DNA from: Myxococcota bacterium | GTDB lineage: Bacteria; Myxococcota_A; UBA9160; SMWR01 | Assembly (NCBI GenBank): GCA_022447545.1 | Contig: JAKVBI010000007.1 | Span: 116,606-153,621 of the forward strand | Length of the DNA: 37,016 nt | Direction of reading: 5' to 3' | In this document: piece by piece, positions 17,064-25,980 of the stretch | How the letters are laid out: the number at the start of each line of letters is the position of its first letter | Position numbering within the stretch: the stretch's first letter is position 1 | Position numbers and translations under genes: made by a program | The notes under the pieces: model-generated | What the model was told of the DNA's origin: nothing | The model's input: the letters and a program-made list of their open reading frames with translations, nothing else | Databases searched by the model: none

Positions 17064-17978
17064 ATGGGTGACGGGAATCAGGTTCGAGTTCGTGGCTTTC
17101 GAGACTGCTTCGCGGGCGAAATCCGAGGCCTCGACTTGAGCCGCACGCTATCCCCAGCGATCCTGAAAACAGTTCGAGAAGCATGGGCCGAGTTTCCCGT
17201 CCTCTGCTTTCCAGACCAACCTCTCGATGTCGATGCCCTCGAGTCGTTCACTGCGCAGATCGGTCCGTTCGGAAACGACCCCTTTATCGAGCCCATGCAG
17301 GGGCACCCGAATGTTCTAGAGGTTCGCCGAGGCCCAGACGAGAAGGGCATCGTTTTCGGGGCCGCTTGGCATTCAGACTGGAGTTTTCAAGAATGCCCTC
17401 CCAGCGCCACCCTGTTGCAGGCGAAAATCGTCCCGCCGATTGGTGGGGACACTCTGTTCGCGGACTGCCGCAGGGCCTGGAAAAGCCTACCCGATGACCT
17501 CAAACGAATCGCACTTCGCTGTCATGCAATTCACAGCGCGAAATTCGCCTACGGAACCAGTGGTACACTTGCCAAAGACCAGAACCCCCGCGAAATGAAA
17601 ATTCTGACCAGTGAAAAGGCACACCAGACCCGGCTTCACCCAATGGTGCGCACCCACCCGGTGACCGGACTGAACGCGCTCTTCGTCAATCCCGTATACA
17701 CGACGGGCGTCGACGGGATGTCCAAGGAAAACGGACGAGCTTTTCTCGATCAAATCTACGAGCACATCGTTCAGGACGAATACCTGTACCGTCACAACTG
17801 GCGCGAAGACATGCTTCTTATGTGGGACAATCGCTGTGTAATTCACAATGCCGAAGGTGGTTACGAAGGACACGCGCGTCTCATGTATCGAACTACTGTC
17901 GCCGGCGAGAAGCCTGTCGACCCTACAGTGGATGAAGAACCAATTCAGTTTCAAAGCGGGAGGAATCATGGAGCTTGA
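17064..17978 (+). CDS. TauD/TfdA-family Fe(II)/2-oxoglutarate dioxygenase (first of pair)
   Basis: A 304-residue enzyme with the facial triad visible: HSD in AAWHSDWSFQE (H103, D105) and the distal His in WDNRCVIHNA (H261). The 2-oxoglutarate-binding Arg lies in HARLMYRTTVAGEKP (R272 or R276). Family members hydroxylate or desulfonate/cleave small acids (taurine, 2,4-D, alkyl sulfates) using Fe(II) and 2-oxoglutarate. The start at 17064 is preferred because AAAGGG lies six bases upstream and residues then match the usual TauD N-terminus (GFRDCFAGEIRGLDLS). In-frame ATGs at 16836 and 17013 would add residues without family character, the first overlapping the amidohydrolase. Its 3' end overlaps the second TauD gene by 11 bases. 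Confidence 0.9.
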   Translation: MGDGNQVRVRGFRDCFAGEIRGLDLSRTLSPAILKTVREAWAEFPVLCFPDQPLDVDALESFTAQIGPFGNDPFIEPMQGHPNVLEVRRGPDEKGIVFGAAWHSDWSFQECPPSATLLQAKIVPPIGGDTLFADCRRAWKSLPDDLKRIALRCHAIHSAKFAYGTSGTLAKDQNPREMKILTSEKAHQTRLHPMVRTHPVTGLNALFVNPVYTTGVDGMSKENGRAFLDQIYEHIVQDEYLYRHNWREDMLLMWDNRCVIHNAEGGYEGHARLMYRTTVAGEKPVDPTVDEEPIQFQSGRNHGA

Positions 17979-18768
17979 AAGAATCAGCCCTCATCTCGGT
18001 GTCCGAGTCACAGGAATCGACCTTTCCCAAGTTACCGCTGCGGACGCAGAGGAACTGAACGCGCTGGTCGACAAATACTTGGTGGTATTTTTCGCTGAGC
18101 AAACCCTGGAACCACGAGACTTTCTTCGATTTGGAGAAACACTCGGAGAACTTGAGCCTCCGGAGATCGGTGCGCCCCAGCAGCCAACACTTGAGGGTGA
18201 CCTCGATCGTGTGAACTACCTCGAAGTCGACGAACGGATCCCACGTGGGGGATTCGCCGACATCTGGCATGCGGATGGATCCTATTTCGAGCGCCCGTCG
18301 CATGGAGCACTCCTGCAACCCACCATCCTACCCACGGTGGGTGGCGATACCCTTTGGACAAGCACGTACGCGGCCTACGATGCCCTTTCCGATTCAGTTC
18401 GCAGGAGTCTGGAAGACCTGAGTGCACTCCACAGTGCCGGATCCCTGGCCGAATTCGTCCACCCCATCGTCCGCGTCAATCCCTCCACTGGAAGACGTGG
18501 CCTATTCGTCAATCGCCTCTTCGCTAAATTGGTCGTCGGTTTGAGTGAGGCCGAAAGTAGAAACCTTCTTGAACTCCTATTCAACCACCTCTCCTCACCC
18601 GACTTCCAAATCCGATTCCGATGGACTACCGACATCGTGGCGGTGTGGGACAACCGATTCGCTCAACATTTTGCAGTGCGCGACTATTCGGAACGTCGAC
18701 GGATGCTGCGCTTGGCGCTGGCAGGAGAGAAACCCATCGGACCGAACGAGTTTCATCCGCGAGGGTGA
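17968..18768 (+). CDS. TauD/TfdA-family Fe(II)/2-oxoglutarate dioxygenase (second of pair)
   Basis: A 266-residue paralogue with HAD in IWHADGSYFE (H101, D103), distal His in WDNRFAQHFAV (H234) and Arg in SERRRMLRLALAGEKP (R245/R248). The N-terminus GVRVTGIDLSQVT is the standard TauD opening. ATG 17968 has GGGAGGA five bases upstream and overlaps the first gene's stop, so the two are co-translated. The proteins differ widely apart from the motifs, so they probably act on different substrates or successive steps, or pair as a heteromer (inference). It is somewhat short for the family (often 280-300 residues). Confidence 0.9.
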   Translation: MELERISPHLGVRVTGIDLSQVTAADAEELNALVDKYLVVFFAEQTLEPRDFLRFGETLGELEPPEIGAPQQPTLEGDLDRVNYLEVDERIPRGGFADIWHADGSYFERPSHGALLQPTILPTVGGDTLWTSTYAAYDALSDSVRRSLEDLSALHSAGSLAEFVHPIVRVNPSTGRRGLFVNRLFAKLVVGLSEAESRNLLELLFNHLSSPDFQIRFRWTTDIVAVWDNRFAQHFAVRDYSERRRMLRLALAGEKPIGPNEFHPRG

Positions 18769-18929
18769 ACCTCTACCTCAACCGGCGATTGAAGAAACCG
18801 TGCGATGGAACTCTTCGCACCCAACTCCCCGTCTCGGAACACCTGATCGGAATGCCCACCTCGGAGATCATCATCGACCCGGTAATTCCCATGGAGATCC
18901 GAAGAAGCCCAAACGATTACATCAACTGA
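18765..18929 (+). CDS. Possible 54-residue small protein
   Basis: A GTG overlaps the TGA of the second TauD gene (GTGA) and opens 54 codons ending SPNDYIN. The C-terminal half (SEIIIDPVIPMEIRRS) looks protein-like, the N-terminal half basic. No domain is recognised. The overlap geometry is the only real support; it may be chance. Confidence 0.22.
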   Translation: MNLYLNRRLKKPCDGTLRTQLPVSEHLIGMPTSEIIIDPVIPMEIRRSPNDYIN

Positions 18930-18987
18930 CCCTTTTGGCTCTCATGAGACATCGAACACGCCTCGAAATCGACTCAGATCCTGTTTC

Positions 18988-19776
18988 ATGAAACAAGCGC
19001 AACTCGACCTCGTATACCCCTACTACGATCTGAACACAGCCGACGAACTGCGGTATTCGATACGTTCAGCAGTTCAAAATTTTCGTTCCCTGCGAGACAT
19101 CTGGGTCATCGGAGACAAACCCGAATGGGCAAGCGCTGATCTGAAACACATCCCCCATGATCACATTGCTCATCTCCCGTCCAATGTTTACTCAAAAAAC
19201 CGCAATATCTGCGAAAAAATGGCGCTGGCAGCACGTAACGAACTCATATCCGAGAACTTCGTTTACTTCGCTGATGACCACTTCCTTCTAAAACCATGGA
19301 GTGAAGGCGATTTTTTTTCCAAAGTCATCATCCGTGAAGATATGGATGAAATCGATCACGAAATCATCAAATCCGGGGGACGAGGCGATCAGGATCTCAA
19401 CGAATGGCAACGAGCACTCTGGTGGACGTACGACCAAATTAAGAACGCCGGTCATCCCGGATTAAACTTCGAAACGCACACTCCAAAACTAATCAACAAA
19501 GAAAACCTGATTCAGACATTTCAGAAGTTCGGCATCAAGCACGGTATGCTGATTTGGCAGACCGCATATTTCAACATGCATTGGAGAATCGAGCGCGCGG
19601 TTATGTCGGAAGAATCTGAAATAAAAGCCAGCTTTTACGAAACCTACGATCAAGATGAAATCGACAGACGACTCAGGCGAGCGACCTTTGCCAATTGTGA
19701 CGACAACGGAAGAAACCGAGATTTCATGAATTCCATCAAAGAGCGATTCCCAGAAAAGACTCGTTACGAGGCTTGA
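18988..19776 (+). CDS. Stealth-like sugar-phosphate transferase candidate
   Basis: A 262-residue cytosolic protein. Its order of motifs recalls the Stealth (capsule hexose-1-phosphate transferase) family: an opening DLVYPYYDLNTADELRYSIR, IWVIGDKPEW, then SKNRNICEKMALAARNE followed by FVYFADDHFLLKPW (D96, D97, H98), equivalent to the Stealth conserved region with paired Asp, and a later FETHTPKLINKENL His-containing region. Such enzymes add sugar phosphates to surface polysaccharides, so the assignment is by pattern only. The gene is noticeably AT-richer than its neighbours (two 60-base lines count at about 42-45% GC, against about 70% in one SDR line), which suggests acquisition. No other glycan genes lie nearby. 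No clear ribosome site precedes ATG 18988. Confidence 0.6.
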   Translation: MKQAQLDLVYPYYDLNTADELRYSIRSAVQNFRSLRDIWVIGDKPEWASADLKHIPHDHIAHLPSNVYSKNRNICEKMALAARNELISENFVYFADDHFLLKPWSEGDFFSKVIIREDMDEIDHEIIKSGGRGDQDLNEWQRALWWTYDQIKNAGHPGLNFETHTPKLINKENLIQTFQKFGIKHGMLIWQTAYFNMHWRIERAVMSEESEIKASFYETYDQDEIDRRLRRATFANCDDNGRNRDFMNSIKERFPEKTRYEA

Positions 19777-19906
19777 TGGCAGGACTCAGCTTCCATAGAA
19801 CTCACTCGATTCCATGTAGCGCGGTGCCTAGGATCCACTCACCTGGTCACGTATAGAAAAGCTCTCCAGTTAACTCAAAGACGGACGACGCGCTATTCGT
19901 TTCACC

Positions 19907-20836
19907 GTGTCTAAAAAAAGAACAAACCAAATTCGAGGCCTCAGTTGGGCGATGGCATCGGCAGTCGGTGCTGCACTGATGGCAATTCCATGGAAGCTCG
20001 CCAATGAGGCAGGCGATCCTTCCCATGCGGCTTTACTCCTTCTTGCAACCGCAGCGCTGGTAAATAGTGCGTTCGTCTTCGGTCAAAGGCTGATCTCGGG
20101 CGGAACTAAATTCCGACTGGGACGTTTGGAACTCGGCGTCGCACTCCTTTTGGCAATCTTCACGCTCGCCGGAAATCTCGCCAGCGCACACGCCATCCAA
20201 GAGCTTTCGCCCTCCTTACTGAATGTGCTGCTCAGAGCTGAGATCATATTCGTAGCCATTTTTGGATGGCTTCTTCTCGGAGAACGGGTGGAAGGGCGTT
20301 TTTGGCTCGGAGCTGTAGTCGCTGTCATCGGGCTCATCGTTCTACAAGGCGGGTCGGTCGAGACCGACCTTGACGAGTTGCTTGAATCAGGCGCTTTCCT
20401 TGCCATCGTAGCGGCAGCAAGCTTCAGCTTTCTAGCGATCGTGACTCGGCATTTCATTCATCGAATCGATCCGGTTTCCGTCAATGCAATTCGTCTTTGG
20501 TTGGCCGTAGGGATCTGGTTTCCCATACAGCCGCTTCCGAATTTTTCAGACTTTCCCGTCGATCAGATCCTGTACGCAACTTTGGCCGCGATTGCCGGGC
20601 CGTTTCTGGGCCGCCTCGCATTGATGAATTCAGCCCGCTACATCGAAGCAAGGATTACGAGCCTAGTGGCCCTCACGACACCAGTAATGACCCTGGTTGT
20701 CGCGTTCCTTCTGCTCTCGGACTGGCCGCGCCCCAACGAACTCATTGGTGGTGCGATCATGGTTTCGGGTATAGCGATCCCACTGGTGACCTGGAGGCCA
20801 CTATCAACTTCCTCCGCCTCTACGACAACGCGCTAA
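19907..20836 (+). CDS. EamA/DMT-family membrane transporter
   Basis: A 309-residue polytopic protein with about ten hydrophobic segments arranged as two EamA halves (first half up to ~150 with the LLRAEIIFVAIFGWLLLGER motif, second with LVALTTPVMTLVVAFLLLSD). Drug/metabolite transporters of this type export amino acids or other small metabolites across the inner membrane; no substrate is predictable. The start is GTG 19907; an internal ATG at residue 17 would cut the first helix. It ends close to the convergent acyl-CoA dehydrogenase gene, with a long-loop inverted repeat ACTGCTG/CAGCAGT (20862-20893) between them as a weak terminator candidate. Confidence 0.88.
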   Translation: MSKKRTNQIRGLSWAMASAVGAALMAIPWKLANEAGDPSHAALLLLATAALVNSAFVFGQRLISGGTKFRLGRLELGVALLLAIFTLAGNLASAHAIQELSPSLLNVLLRAEIIFVAIFGWLLLGERVEGRFWLGAVVAVIGLIVLQGGSVETDLDELLESGAFLAIVAAASFSFLAIVTRHFIHRIDPVSVNAIRLWLAVGIWFPIQPLPNFSDFPVDQILYATLAAIAGPFLGRLALMNSARYIEARITSLVALTTPVMTLVVAFLLLSDWPRPNELIGGAIMVSGIAIPLVTWRPLSTSSASTTTR

Positions 20837-20913
20837 GGCTTGGAGCGGGCGGGCCTGAAAAACTGCTGATTGACGTGATCTTTTGCCAGCAGTGCGATTC
20901 GTCGTAACGCAGA

Positions 20914-22059
20914 TTATCCGAAACCCTCTCTCGCGAGATCACGCGCAATGACCATCCGCTGGATATCGCTCGTACCCTCGTAGATCTGGCAGACCTTGAC
21001 ATCTCTATAAATTCTTTCCACGGGATAGTCGGACAAGTACCCGTAGCCACCCAGCGTTTGAATCGCGCCAGAACAGACACGCTCAGCCATCTCCGATGCA
21101 AATAGCTTTGCCATCGAAGCCTCACGCAAACACGAGGCGCCAGAGTCTCGAAGACATGCAGCGTGGAGGACTCCCTGACGCGCCATTTCCACTTCAGTTG
21201 CCATCTCGGCCAACCGGTGTCCCACTGCCTGCAACTCGATAATGGGCTTCCCGAATGATTTTCGATCCTTGGCGTAGAAGACGGCGAACTCCAGGGACGC
21301 CTGCGCCATACCAACGGCTTGAGCAGCAATCCCAATCCGTCCGATCGAAAGATTGGCAAGAGCTATCTTGTAGCCCTCGCCGGGTTCCCCGAGCATCATC
21401 GAGTCTTCGACGACCAGGTCTTCCAGAACGATCTGACAGGTATCCGAAGCGCGCTGTCCAAGCTTTTCTTCTTCTTTCGCAATGACGTATCCGCGGGAAC
21501 GTGTCGGCGCGAGAAAACAACTGATGCCCCGCTTCCCCACACTCGCATCGGTAACGCCGAAGATCATGGCCAGCTCAGCAATTCGACCTGAGGTGATGAA
21601 CTGCTTGGTCCCGGAAATGACATAGCCTCCGTCCCTTGGGGTCGCCTTGGTGGTAAGGTTTGCCGCGTCGGAACCCGCTTGAGGCTCAGTCAGAAGGAAC
21701 GCTCCAATCTTCTCTCCGTTCGCCAATGAAGGGAGAAACTCCTTTTTCTGTTCCTCATTCCCGTAGCCTAGAATTGCGGCACATACCGGGGAGTTTTGAA
21801 CACTCATGATCGTCGAAACACCGCCATCCCCCGCTGCAATTTCCATCAAAGCCAGAACGTAAGAAACCGTGTCCGCCCCAGCTCCTCCATATTCTTCGGG
21901 GACACACATTCCAAGAAGACCCAGTTCTCCCATGGCAGAGATGACCGCGCGCGGGAGCTTCCCGGTACGGTCTCGCTCTGCTGCATGAGGGAGCAACTCG
22001 TTTTGAGAAAATTCCCGAGCCATCGATTGAATTAATTGCTGCTCTTCCGATAACAACAT
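20914..22059 (-). CDS. Acyl-CoA dehydrogenase
   Basis: A 381-residue FAD-dependent acyl-CoA dehydrogenase performing alpha,beta-desaturation of acyl-CoA. Motifs: AFLLTEPQAGSDAANL (FAD/substrate signature 1), the FITSG segment, and the C-terminal signature ending QIYEGTSDIQR with catalytic Glu at ~E361, the short/medium-chain and butyryl-type position. IGRIGIAAQAVGMAQASLE and QTLGGYGYLSDYPVERIYRD are also typical. The length is full. Electrons would go to ETF, which is not encoded here. It is a single minus-strand gene, 204 bases from the next minus-strand gene (CMD-like), with which it may or may not be co-transcribed. Confidence 0.95.
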   Translation of the reverse strand: MLLSEEQQLIQSMAREFSQNELLPHAAERDRTGKLPRAVISAMGELGLLGMCVPEEYGGAGADTVSYVLALMEIAAGDGGVSTIMSVQNSPVCAAILGYGNEEQKKEFLPSLANGEKIGAFLLTEPQAGSDAANLTTKATPRDGGYVISGTKQFITSGRIAELAMIFGVTDASVGKRGISCFLAPTRSRGYVIAKEEEKLGQRASDTCQIVLEDLVVEDSMMLGEPGEGYKIALANLSIGRIGIAAQAVGMAQASLEFAVFYAKDRKSFGKPIIELQAVGHRLAEMATEVEMARQGVLHAACLRDSGASCLREASMAKLFASEMAERVCSGAIQTLGGYGYLSDYPVERIYRDVKVCQIYEGTSDIQRMVIARDLAREGFG

Positions 22060-22263
22060 CGAGCGATTCTCCGATCATCTTTCCGAAGTAATGGGACCAT
22101 GACATGTGACTTTCATATCTGCTCTCGGCCGTTCATCATGATCCCGGCAATCATCTACCGTACGTCTATGACCTCAACATCTAACAGATATCCACTTCCC
22201 CTCCATGCGACTTCGAAAAAGAATTCGCTAGACCCCCTGGGATGGAACCGACCAACTCACCAT

Positions 22264-22821
22264 TCAGGAGCCCGGAAAACCATCAACGCCGTCTTCCAAC
22301 TGAACTCCCGTTGAATTCAGAACCATCGAGACCAGGTTGTATTGACCGACTGTAAGTATGAGATCGAGCATTTGCTGAACGTTGTAATGCTCGGTCAACG
22401 ATGACCATGTGCCTTCAGAGATCATCGCATCGGAGTGAAGCTCATCAACGGCGCTCACGAGAGCGGACTCGAATGAATCCCAGCCCTCGGCATCAGGGCC
22501 CGCTGCAATCCTCTGGAACTCTTCCTCGCCGAGGCCTTCTCGTTTCCCGATGACGACGTGCTGCCCCCACTCGTACTCGGACCCACACAGCCACCCGATA
22601 CGAAGGATCGCGATCTCGCGGTCTCTCGGCGGAAGCGTCGACTTGAGCAATACATGGTTTCCAAAAACCAACCAGCGACGGAGCAAGTCAGGGTGATGCG
22701 CCATCGTGCTGTAAATATTCAACACCTGCCCATCACTGACGAGACGCTCGCGGACACCCCGGGCATCAGGGGGCCACTCCTCCTCCCTGAGAGGCCGGAT
22801 TCTAGGCTTGTCGAGCTTCAT
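22264..22821 (-). CDS. Carboxymuconolactone decarboxylase/AhpD-like protein
   Basis: A 185-residue protein of the CMD family, with RPLREEEWP at the N-terminus and the family core LPPRDREIAILRIGWLCGSEYEWGQH split as IAILRIGWLCGSE then YEWGQHVVIGK, followed by a helical C-terminus (LILTVGQYNLVSMVLNS). The core has a single Cys (WLCGS) and a His nine residues later, not the CxxC of AhpD, so peroxidase-type redox activity is less likely than a decarboxylase/lactonase-like or unknown role. The start at 22821 is preferred to 22833 because GAGGGAG lies just upstream. Confidence 0.85.
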   Translation of the reverse strand: MKLDKPRIRPLREEEWPPDARGVRERLVSDGQVLNIYSTMAHHPDLLRRWLVFGNHVLLKSTLPPRDREIAILRIGWLCGSEYEWGQHVVIGKREGLGEEEFQRIAAGPDAEGWDSFESALVSAVDELHSDAMISEGTWSSLTEHYNVQQMLDLILTVGQYNLVSMVLNSTGVQLEDGVDGFPGS

Positions 22822-22852
22822 GCTCTCCCTCACTTCAACTTCCGAAACACAG

Positions 22853-22876
22853 AAAACCGTGCGAACACGGTTTTTT
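22853..22876 (+). terminator. Strong hairpin with T-tract in divergent intergenic region
   Basis: A perfect 9-bp stem AAAACCGTG/CACGGTTTT with a CGAA loop and six Ts. It lies between the starts of two divergent genes (CMD-like at 22821 minus, kinase at 22949 plus), so it does not terminate any upstream gene reading in the plus direction. It may act as a leader attenuator or insulator. It also has a 4-T tail when read on the minus strand. Confidence 0.7.
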
Positions 22877-22948
22877 CGTGCAGAGTCGAAGCATACATGA
22901 GGTGGAATGAATCCTGCTATGCGGAAGACGATCGAGGGATCTCATTCC

Positions 22949-23863
22949 ATGGGATTCCGTTACCTTAGATACATGGGTGTTTCATCGAAACCGACTCCGA
23001 ACGAACTGGCGAACACTCTATTCCAGCATCTCGATTCGAGTGAGCATTCCAAGCGCAGGATTTACGATTACTACTTACCGGTCTTCGATTGGATCCACGA
23101 GATTTTCACAAACCGAAGCGAAGAAGAGAGCCGAGAGGCTTTACTCGTTGGGATCAATGGCCAGCAGGGGTGTGGAAAGTCCACTCTTTGCCACTACATG
23201 AAGATGCTTTTCCGCACAGCTTCCATCAATGCCATTGATATTTCGGTCGACGATTTTTATCTCACTCGAAGTCAACAAACTCAACTCGCTTCAGAACATC
23301 CTCACAATCGATACCTTCAACCTAGAGGCTGTCCAGGTACTCACGATGTCACTTTCGGGACTGAACACCTTTCAGCGCTCAAGAATTTGAGGGCAGGAGA
23401 GAGCCTACGTATTCCCAAGTACGACAAGTCGGCATTCAATGGCTTGGGAGATCGAATGAACACCGAGAAATGGCCGACGGTCAGGGGGCCCCTGGATGTC
23501 ATATTGTTCGAAGGCTGGACTCTTGGATTTTCTCAAATTGAAGATTTCGACAATCAGGACGTTGCCCTGACGGACATCAATGCTCGTGTGAAGAATTATG
23601 AGCCTTGGAATCACATGTTAGATGCCTTCATATTGCTGAACCCAAATGAACTCGAATACTTTCTGAAATGGAGAGTGGAGGCCGAGGCCAATCGGCGCTT
23701 GGCGGGAGAAGACGGCTTATCTCCGGAGGCAGCAGACGCATATGCGCGTCTTTTCATCCCCTGCTACGAGGCCTTTCTCCCTCGTCTGAGAGAGAATCCT
23801 CCCATCACACATCCCACACTTCGTGTTGATCTTGCTCTGGATCGTTTACCGGTCCAGAGTTGA
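22949..23863 (+). CDS. D-glycerate 3-kinase-like P-loop kinase (GLYK/Tda10 group)
   Basis: A 304-residue cytosolic kinase. Walker A is GINGQQGCGKSTL (Lys ~77). It is followed by SVDDFYLTRSQQ (catalytic Asp region), the diagnostic RYLQPRGCPGTHDVTFG, IPKYDKSAFNGLGDR and DVILFEGWTLGF. This order is that of plant-type glycerate kinase and yeast Tda10, members of the uridine/phosphoribulokinase-like P-loop group. Likely reaction: D-glycerate + ATP to 3-phosphoglycerate, as in glycolate salvage; no other glycolate genes are adjacent. ATG 22949 is chosen for GAGGGA nine bases upstream; ATGs at 22907 and 22973 are alternatives. The base composition is more AT-rich than in the catabolic genes. Confidence 0.8.
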   Translation: MGFRYLRYMGVSSKPTPNELANTLFQHLDSSEHSKRRIYDYYLPVFDWIHEIFTNRSEEESREALLVGINGQQGCGKSTLCHYMKMLFRTASINAIDISVDDFYLTRSQQTQLASEHPHNRYLQPRGCPGTHDVTFGTEHLSALKNLRAGESLRIPKYDKSAFNGLGDRMNTEKWPTVRGPLDVILFEGWTLGFSQIEDFDNQDVALTDINARVKNYEPWNHMLDAFILLNPNELEYFLKWRVEAEANRRLAGEDGLSPEAADAYARLFIPCYEAFLPRLRENPPITHPTLRVDLALDRLPVQS

Positions 23864-23976
23864 CTTCAGGAACTACTCTTGGCTCGTTCGAGTCTCGGGA
23901 CCTGGGGCGTGTCGGTTCCAGAAACTCGTCGTCCTCGACTCGAATCCGCGAGTCCTTCGACCGGGTACGTTGAGGG

Positions 23977-25980
23977 TCACTTGACCAGGTAGTCGTCAGG
24001 GTTGATCTCTCGAGTCATTTCCCAGTACTGATCGATGGACCACGGAGACAGGGTATACACTTTTCCGCTTGGATTTTTATAGTGGCTGTGATGAATCGTG
24101 GGGTGTGCCCAGACCAAAGAAGAGATCTGCTCGACCAACTCATCGACGTATTGATCGTGCACATCTGGTCGGACCTCGATCGTTTTTGCATCCTGGCTCA
24201 GCGTTCGGTGGATCGCTTGCATGGCGTGCATCGTCTGATACTCGGCGTGGAAGAAAAGACCGGCGCTGTGGGCGAGATTCGTTCCGGGACCGTAACAGAG
24301 GAACAAGTTTGGGAAGTTGGGGATGGTGATACCCAGATACGCGCTGGGCTCATCACCCCATTGGTCGTGAAGTGAAATGCCATTCCGACCCTTCATGTCA
24401 AACGCCAGGAACTCATTGTGCCGAAAACCAGTCGCGTAGCAGATGACATCAGCGCGATGCAGTTCGCCATCGGCGGTCATGATTCCCTCGGGAACAATTT
24501 GGTCGATTCCAGTTCGGACGAGATCAACATTGTCTCTCTTGAGACACTCGAACCAACTTCCGTTGTCCAGAAGAATTCGTTTCCCCATGGCGGGATAGTT
24601 CGGGGTCACTTTCTCGAGCAGATCGGGCCGATCAGCCAGATGAGAGCGCATCCAGCCGAGCATGAAATCTCTTCGGGCCGCGTTTTCATCGTTCACCGAT
24701 TGGTTGTCGGGGTCGATGTGATCGGGATCGATGCGAAAAGGTTCGACTCCCGGTGCGAGACCGGGCTGGGTCATCATGAAGCGCACCCAACGGCCGTAGA
24801 AGGGTAGGTGCCTCATGGCCCAGTTTTCGCCATCGGGTACCCGCTCGTGATACATCGGGTTGTGAATGACCCACTGGGCCGTACGCTGGAATATGGAGAG
24901 ATGCTCGACCTCTTTCGAGATGGTGGGAGCGATCTGAAACCCGCTGGCACCTGCCCCGAGTAGGGCAAAACGCATACCTCGATGATCGAAATCGCGGGGC
25001 CAGCGAGCCGAGTGGAACGAGGGGCCAGAAAAACGATCCATCCCCTCGATGTCGGGCATCCGTGGAATATTGAGGGAGCCGACTGCCGAAATCACGAATC
25101 TGGCATCCAGTACGTCGGTACTGCCATCGGCGGAACGGACCCCTACCCGCCAGCGCCCCGAGTTTTCATCCCACTCCGCCCCAGTGACCTCCGTCTCGAA
25201 ACGACAGTGGGGCCTCAGTTCATATTTGTCGAGTACGTGGGTGAAGTAGTCCCGAAGTTCCGGGTGCTGGCAGTAGTACTCGGTCCAATGATCACCGGGC
25301 TCGAACGCATAGCAATACTGGTGACTTGCCACGTCGACCCGTGCGCCTGGATATCGATTCTCCCACCAGGTCCCGCCAGGTCCAGCATTCTTTTCCACGA
25401 TCGTGAAAGGAAGCCCGGCTTGGGCCAGGCGAATCCCAGCCTGAATCCCCGCCATTCCTGCACCAATGACGACGACAGGCGAATCAGCCTTCACCGCCTG
25501 GTCGATGTCATTTCCCCAGGTGATGGCCGCAGCGTCGACGCCATCGAATTGAAGATCGAAGAAGAACATCTCACTCAACCGACTGGACATCGAACCGCCA
25601 GCCAGGAATTCCATCATTTCCGCGAGCAGGTCCCGTCCCAGGTCATGAGATCGATAACCTCCGCTTCGGTACTCGGTGATCACATGCAATGCCTCGGCCC
25701 GCACCTCGGCCTGCTCGTCGAGAGGCATAGCTCGCTGAAGAGAGCCAGGAGCGGCCGTTCGAGGCCCACGTTTGCCGCGAATCCACGACGGATCTCCGGT
25801 CATGTGGACGAGTGAGCAAAGGAGAGCCGGAACGCTGACATCTTCAAGCGCTGCCGCGATGGCGGCCTCATCGAGGTCAAACGGATTGCCGGTATGCGGG
25901 TTGCGTGTCTGTTCATTCATAACGGCCAGCGTGCCATACCCAGCGAGATCGTCCAGCACCTGCGACAAAACTGCCGACAC
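23977..25980 (-). CDS. Baeyer-Villiger monooxygenase, HAPMO-like with N-terminal extension
   Basis: A 667-residue FAD/NADPH monooxygenase. Residues 1-~165 are an extension lacking nucleotide-binding motifs. The catalytic part has the FAD Rossmann GAGMAG (173-178), GGTWWENRYPGARVD, the type I BVMO fingerprint FSGPSFHSARWP (F317, H323, W327, P328) and the NADPH-site GAGASG (342-347), then CYATGFRHNEF. Typical BVMOs have 500-550 residues; the extra N-terminal domain resembles 4-hydroxyacetophenone monooxygenase in layout. The enzyme would convert ketones to esters or lactones. The start is GTG 25980 with GAGGGG five bases upstream; an ATG at 25920 is weaker. It is divergent from the SDR-CaiB unit. 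Confidence 0.93.
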   Translation of the reverse strand: MSAVLSQVLDDLAGYGTLAVMNEQTRNPHTGNPFDLDEAAIAAALEDVSVPALLCSLVHMTGDPSWIRGKRGPRTAAPGSLQRAMPLDEQAEVRAEALHVITEYRSGGYRSHDLGRDLLAEMMEFLAGGSMSSRLSEMFFFDLQFDGVDAAAITWGNDIDQAVKADSPVVVIGAGMAGIQAGIRLAQAGLPFTIVEKNAGPGGTWWENRYPGARVDVASHQYCYAFEPGDHWTEYYCQHPELRDYFTHVLDKYELRPHCRFETEVTGAEWDENSGRWRVGVRSADGSTDVLDARFVISAVGSLNIPRMPDIEGMDRFSGPSFHSARWPRDFDHRGMRFALLGAGASGFQIAPTISKEVEHLSIFQRTAQWVIHNPMYHERVPDGENWAMRHLPFYGRWVRFMMTQPGLAPGVEPFRIDPDHIDPDNQSVNDENAARRDFMLGWMRSHLADRPDLLEKVTPNYPAMGKRILLDNGSWFECLKRDNVDLVRTGIDQIVPEGIMTADGELHRADVICYATGFRHNEFLAFDMKGRNGISLHDQWGDEPSAYLGITIPNFPNLFLCYGPGTNLAHSAGLFFHAEYQTMHAMQAIHRTLSQDAKTIEVRPDVHDQYVDELVEQISSLVWAHPTIHHSHYKNPSGKVYTLSPWSIDQYWEMTREINPDDYLVK

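Noticed and set aside
20862-20893. Inverted repeat ACTGCTG/CAGCAGT between convergent EamA and ACAD genes
   Set aside because: The 18-base loop and missing T-tract make it too weak to call a terminator.
23938-23955. Hairpin GACTCG/CGAGTC after the glycerate kinase
   Set aside because: Six-base stem without T-tract; not called as terminator.
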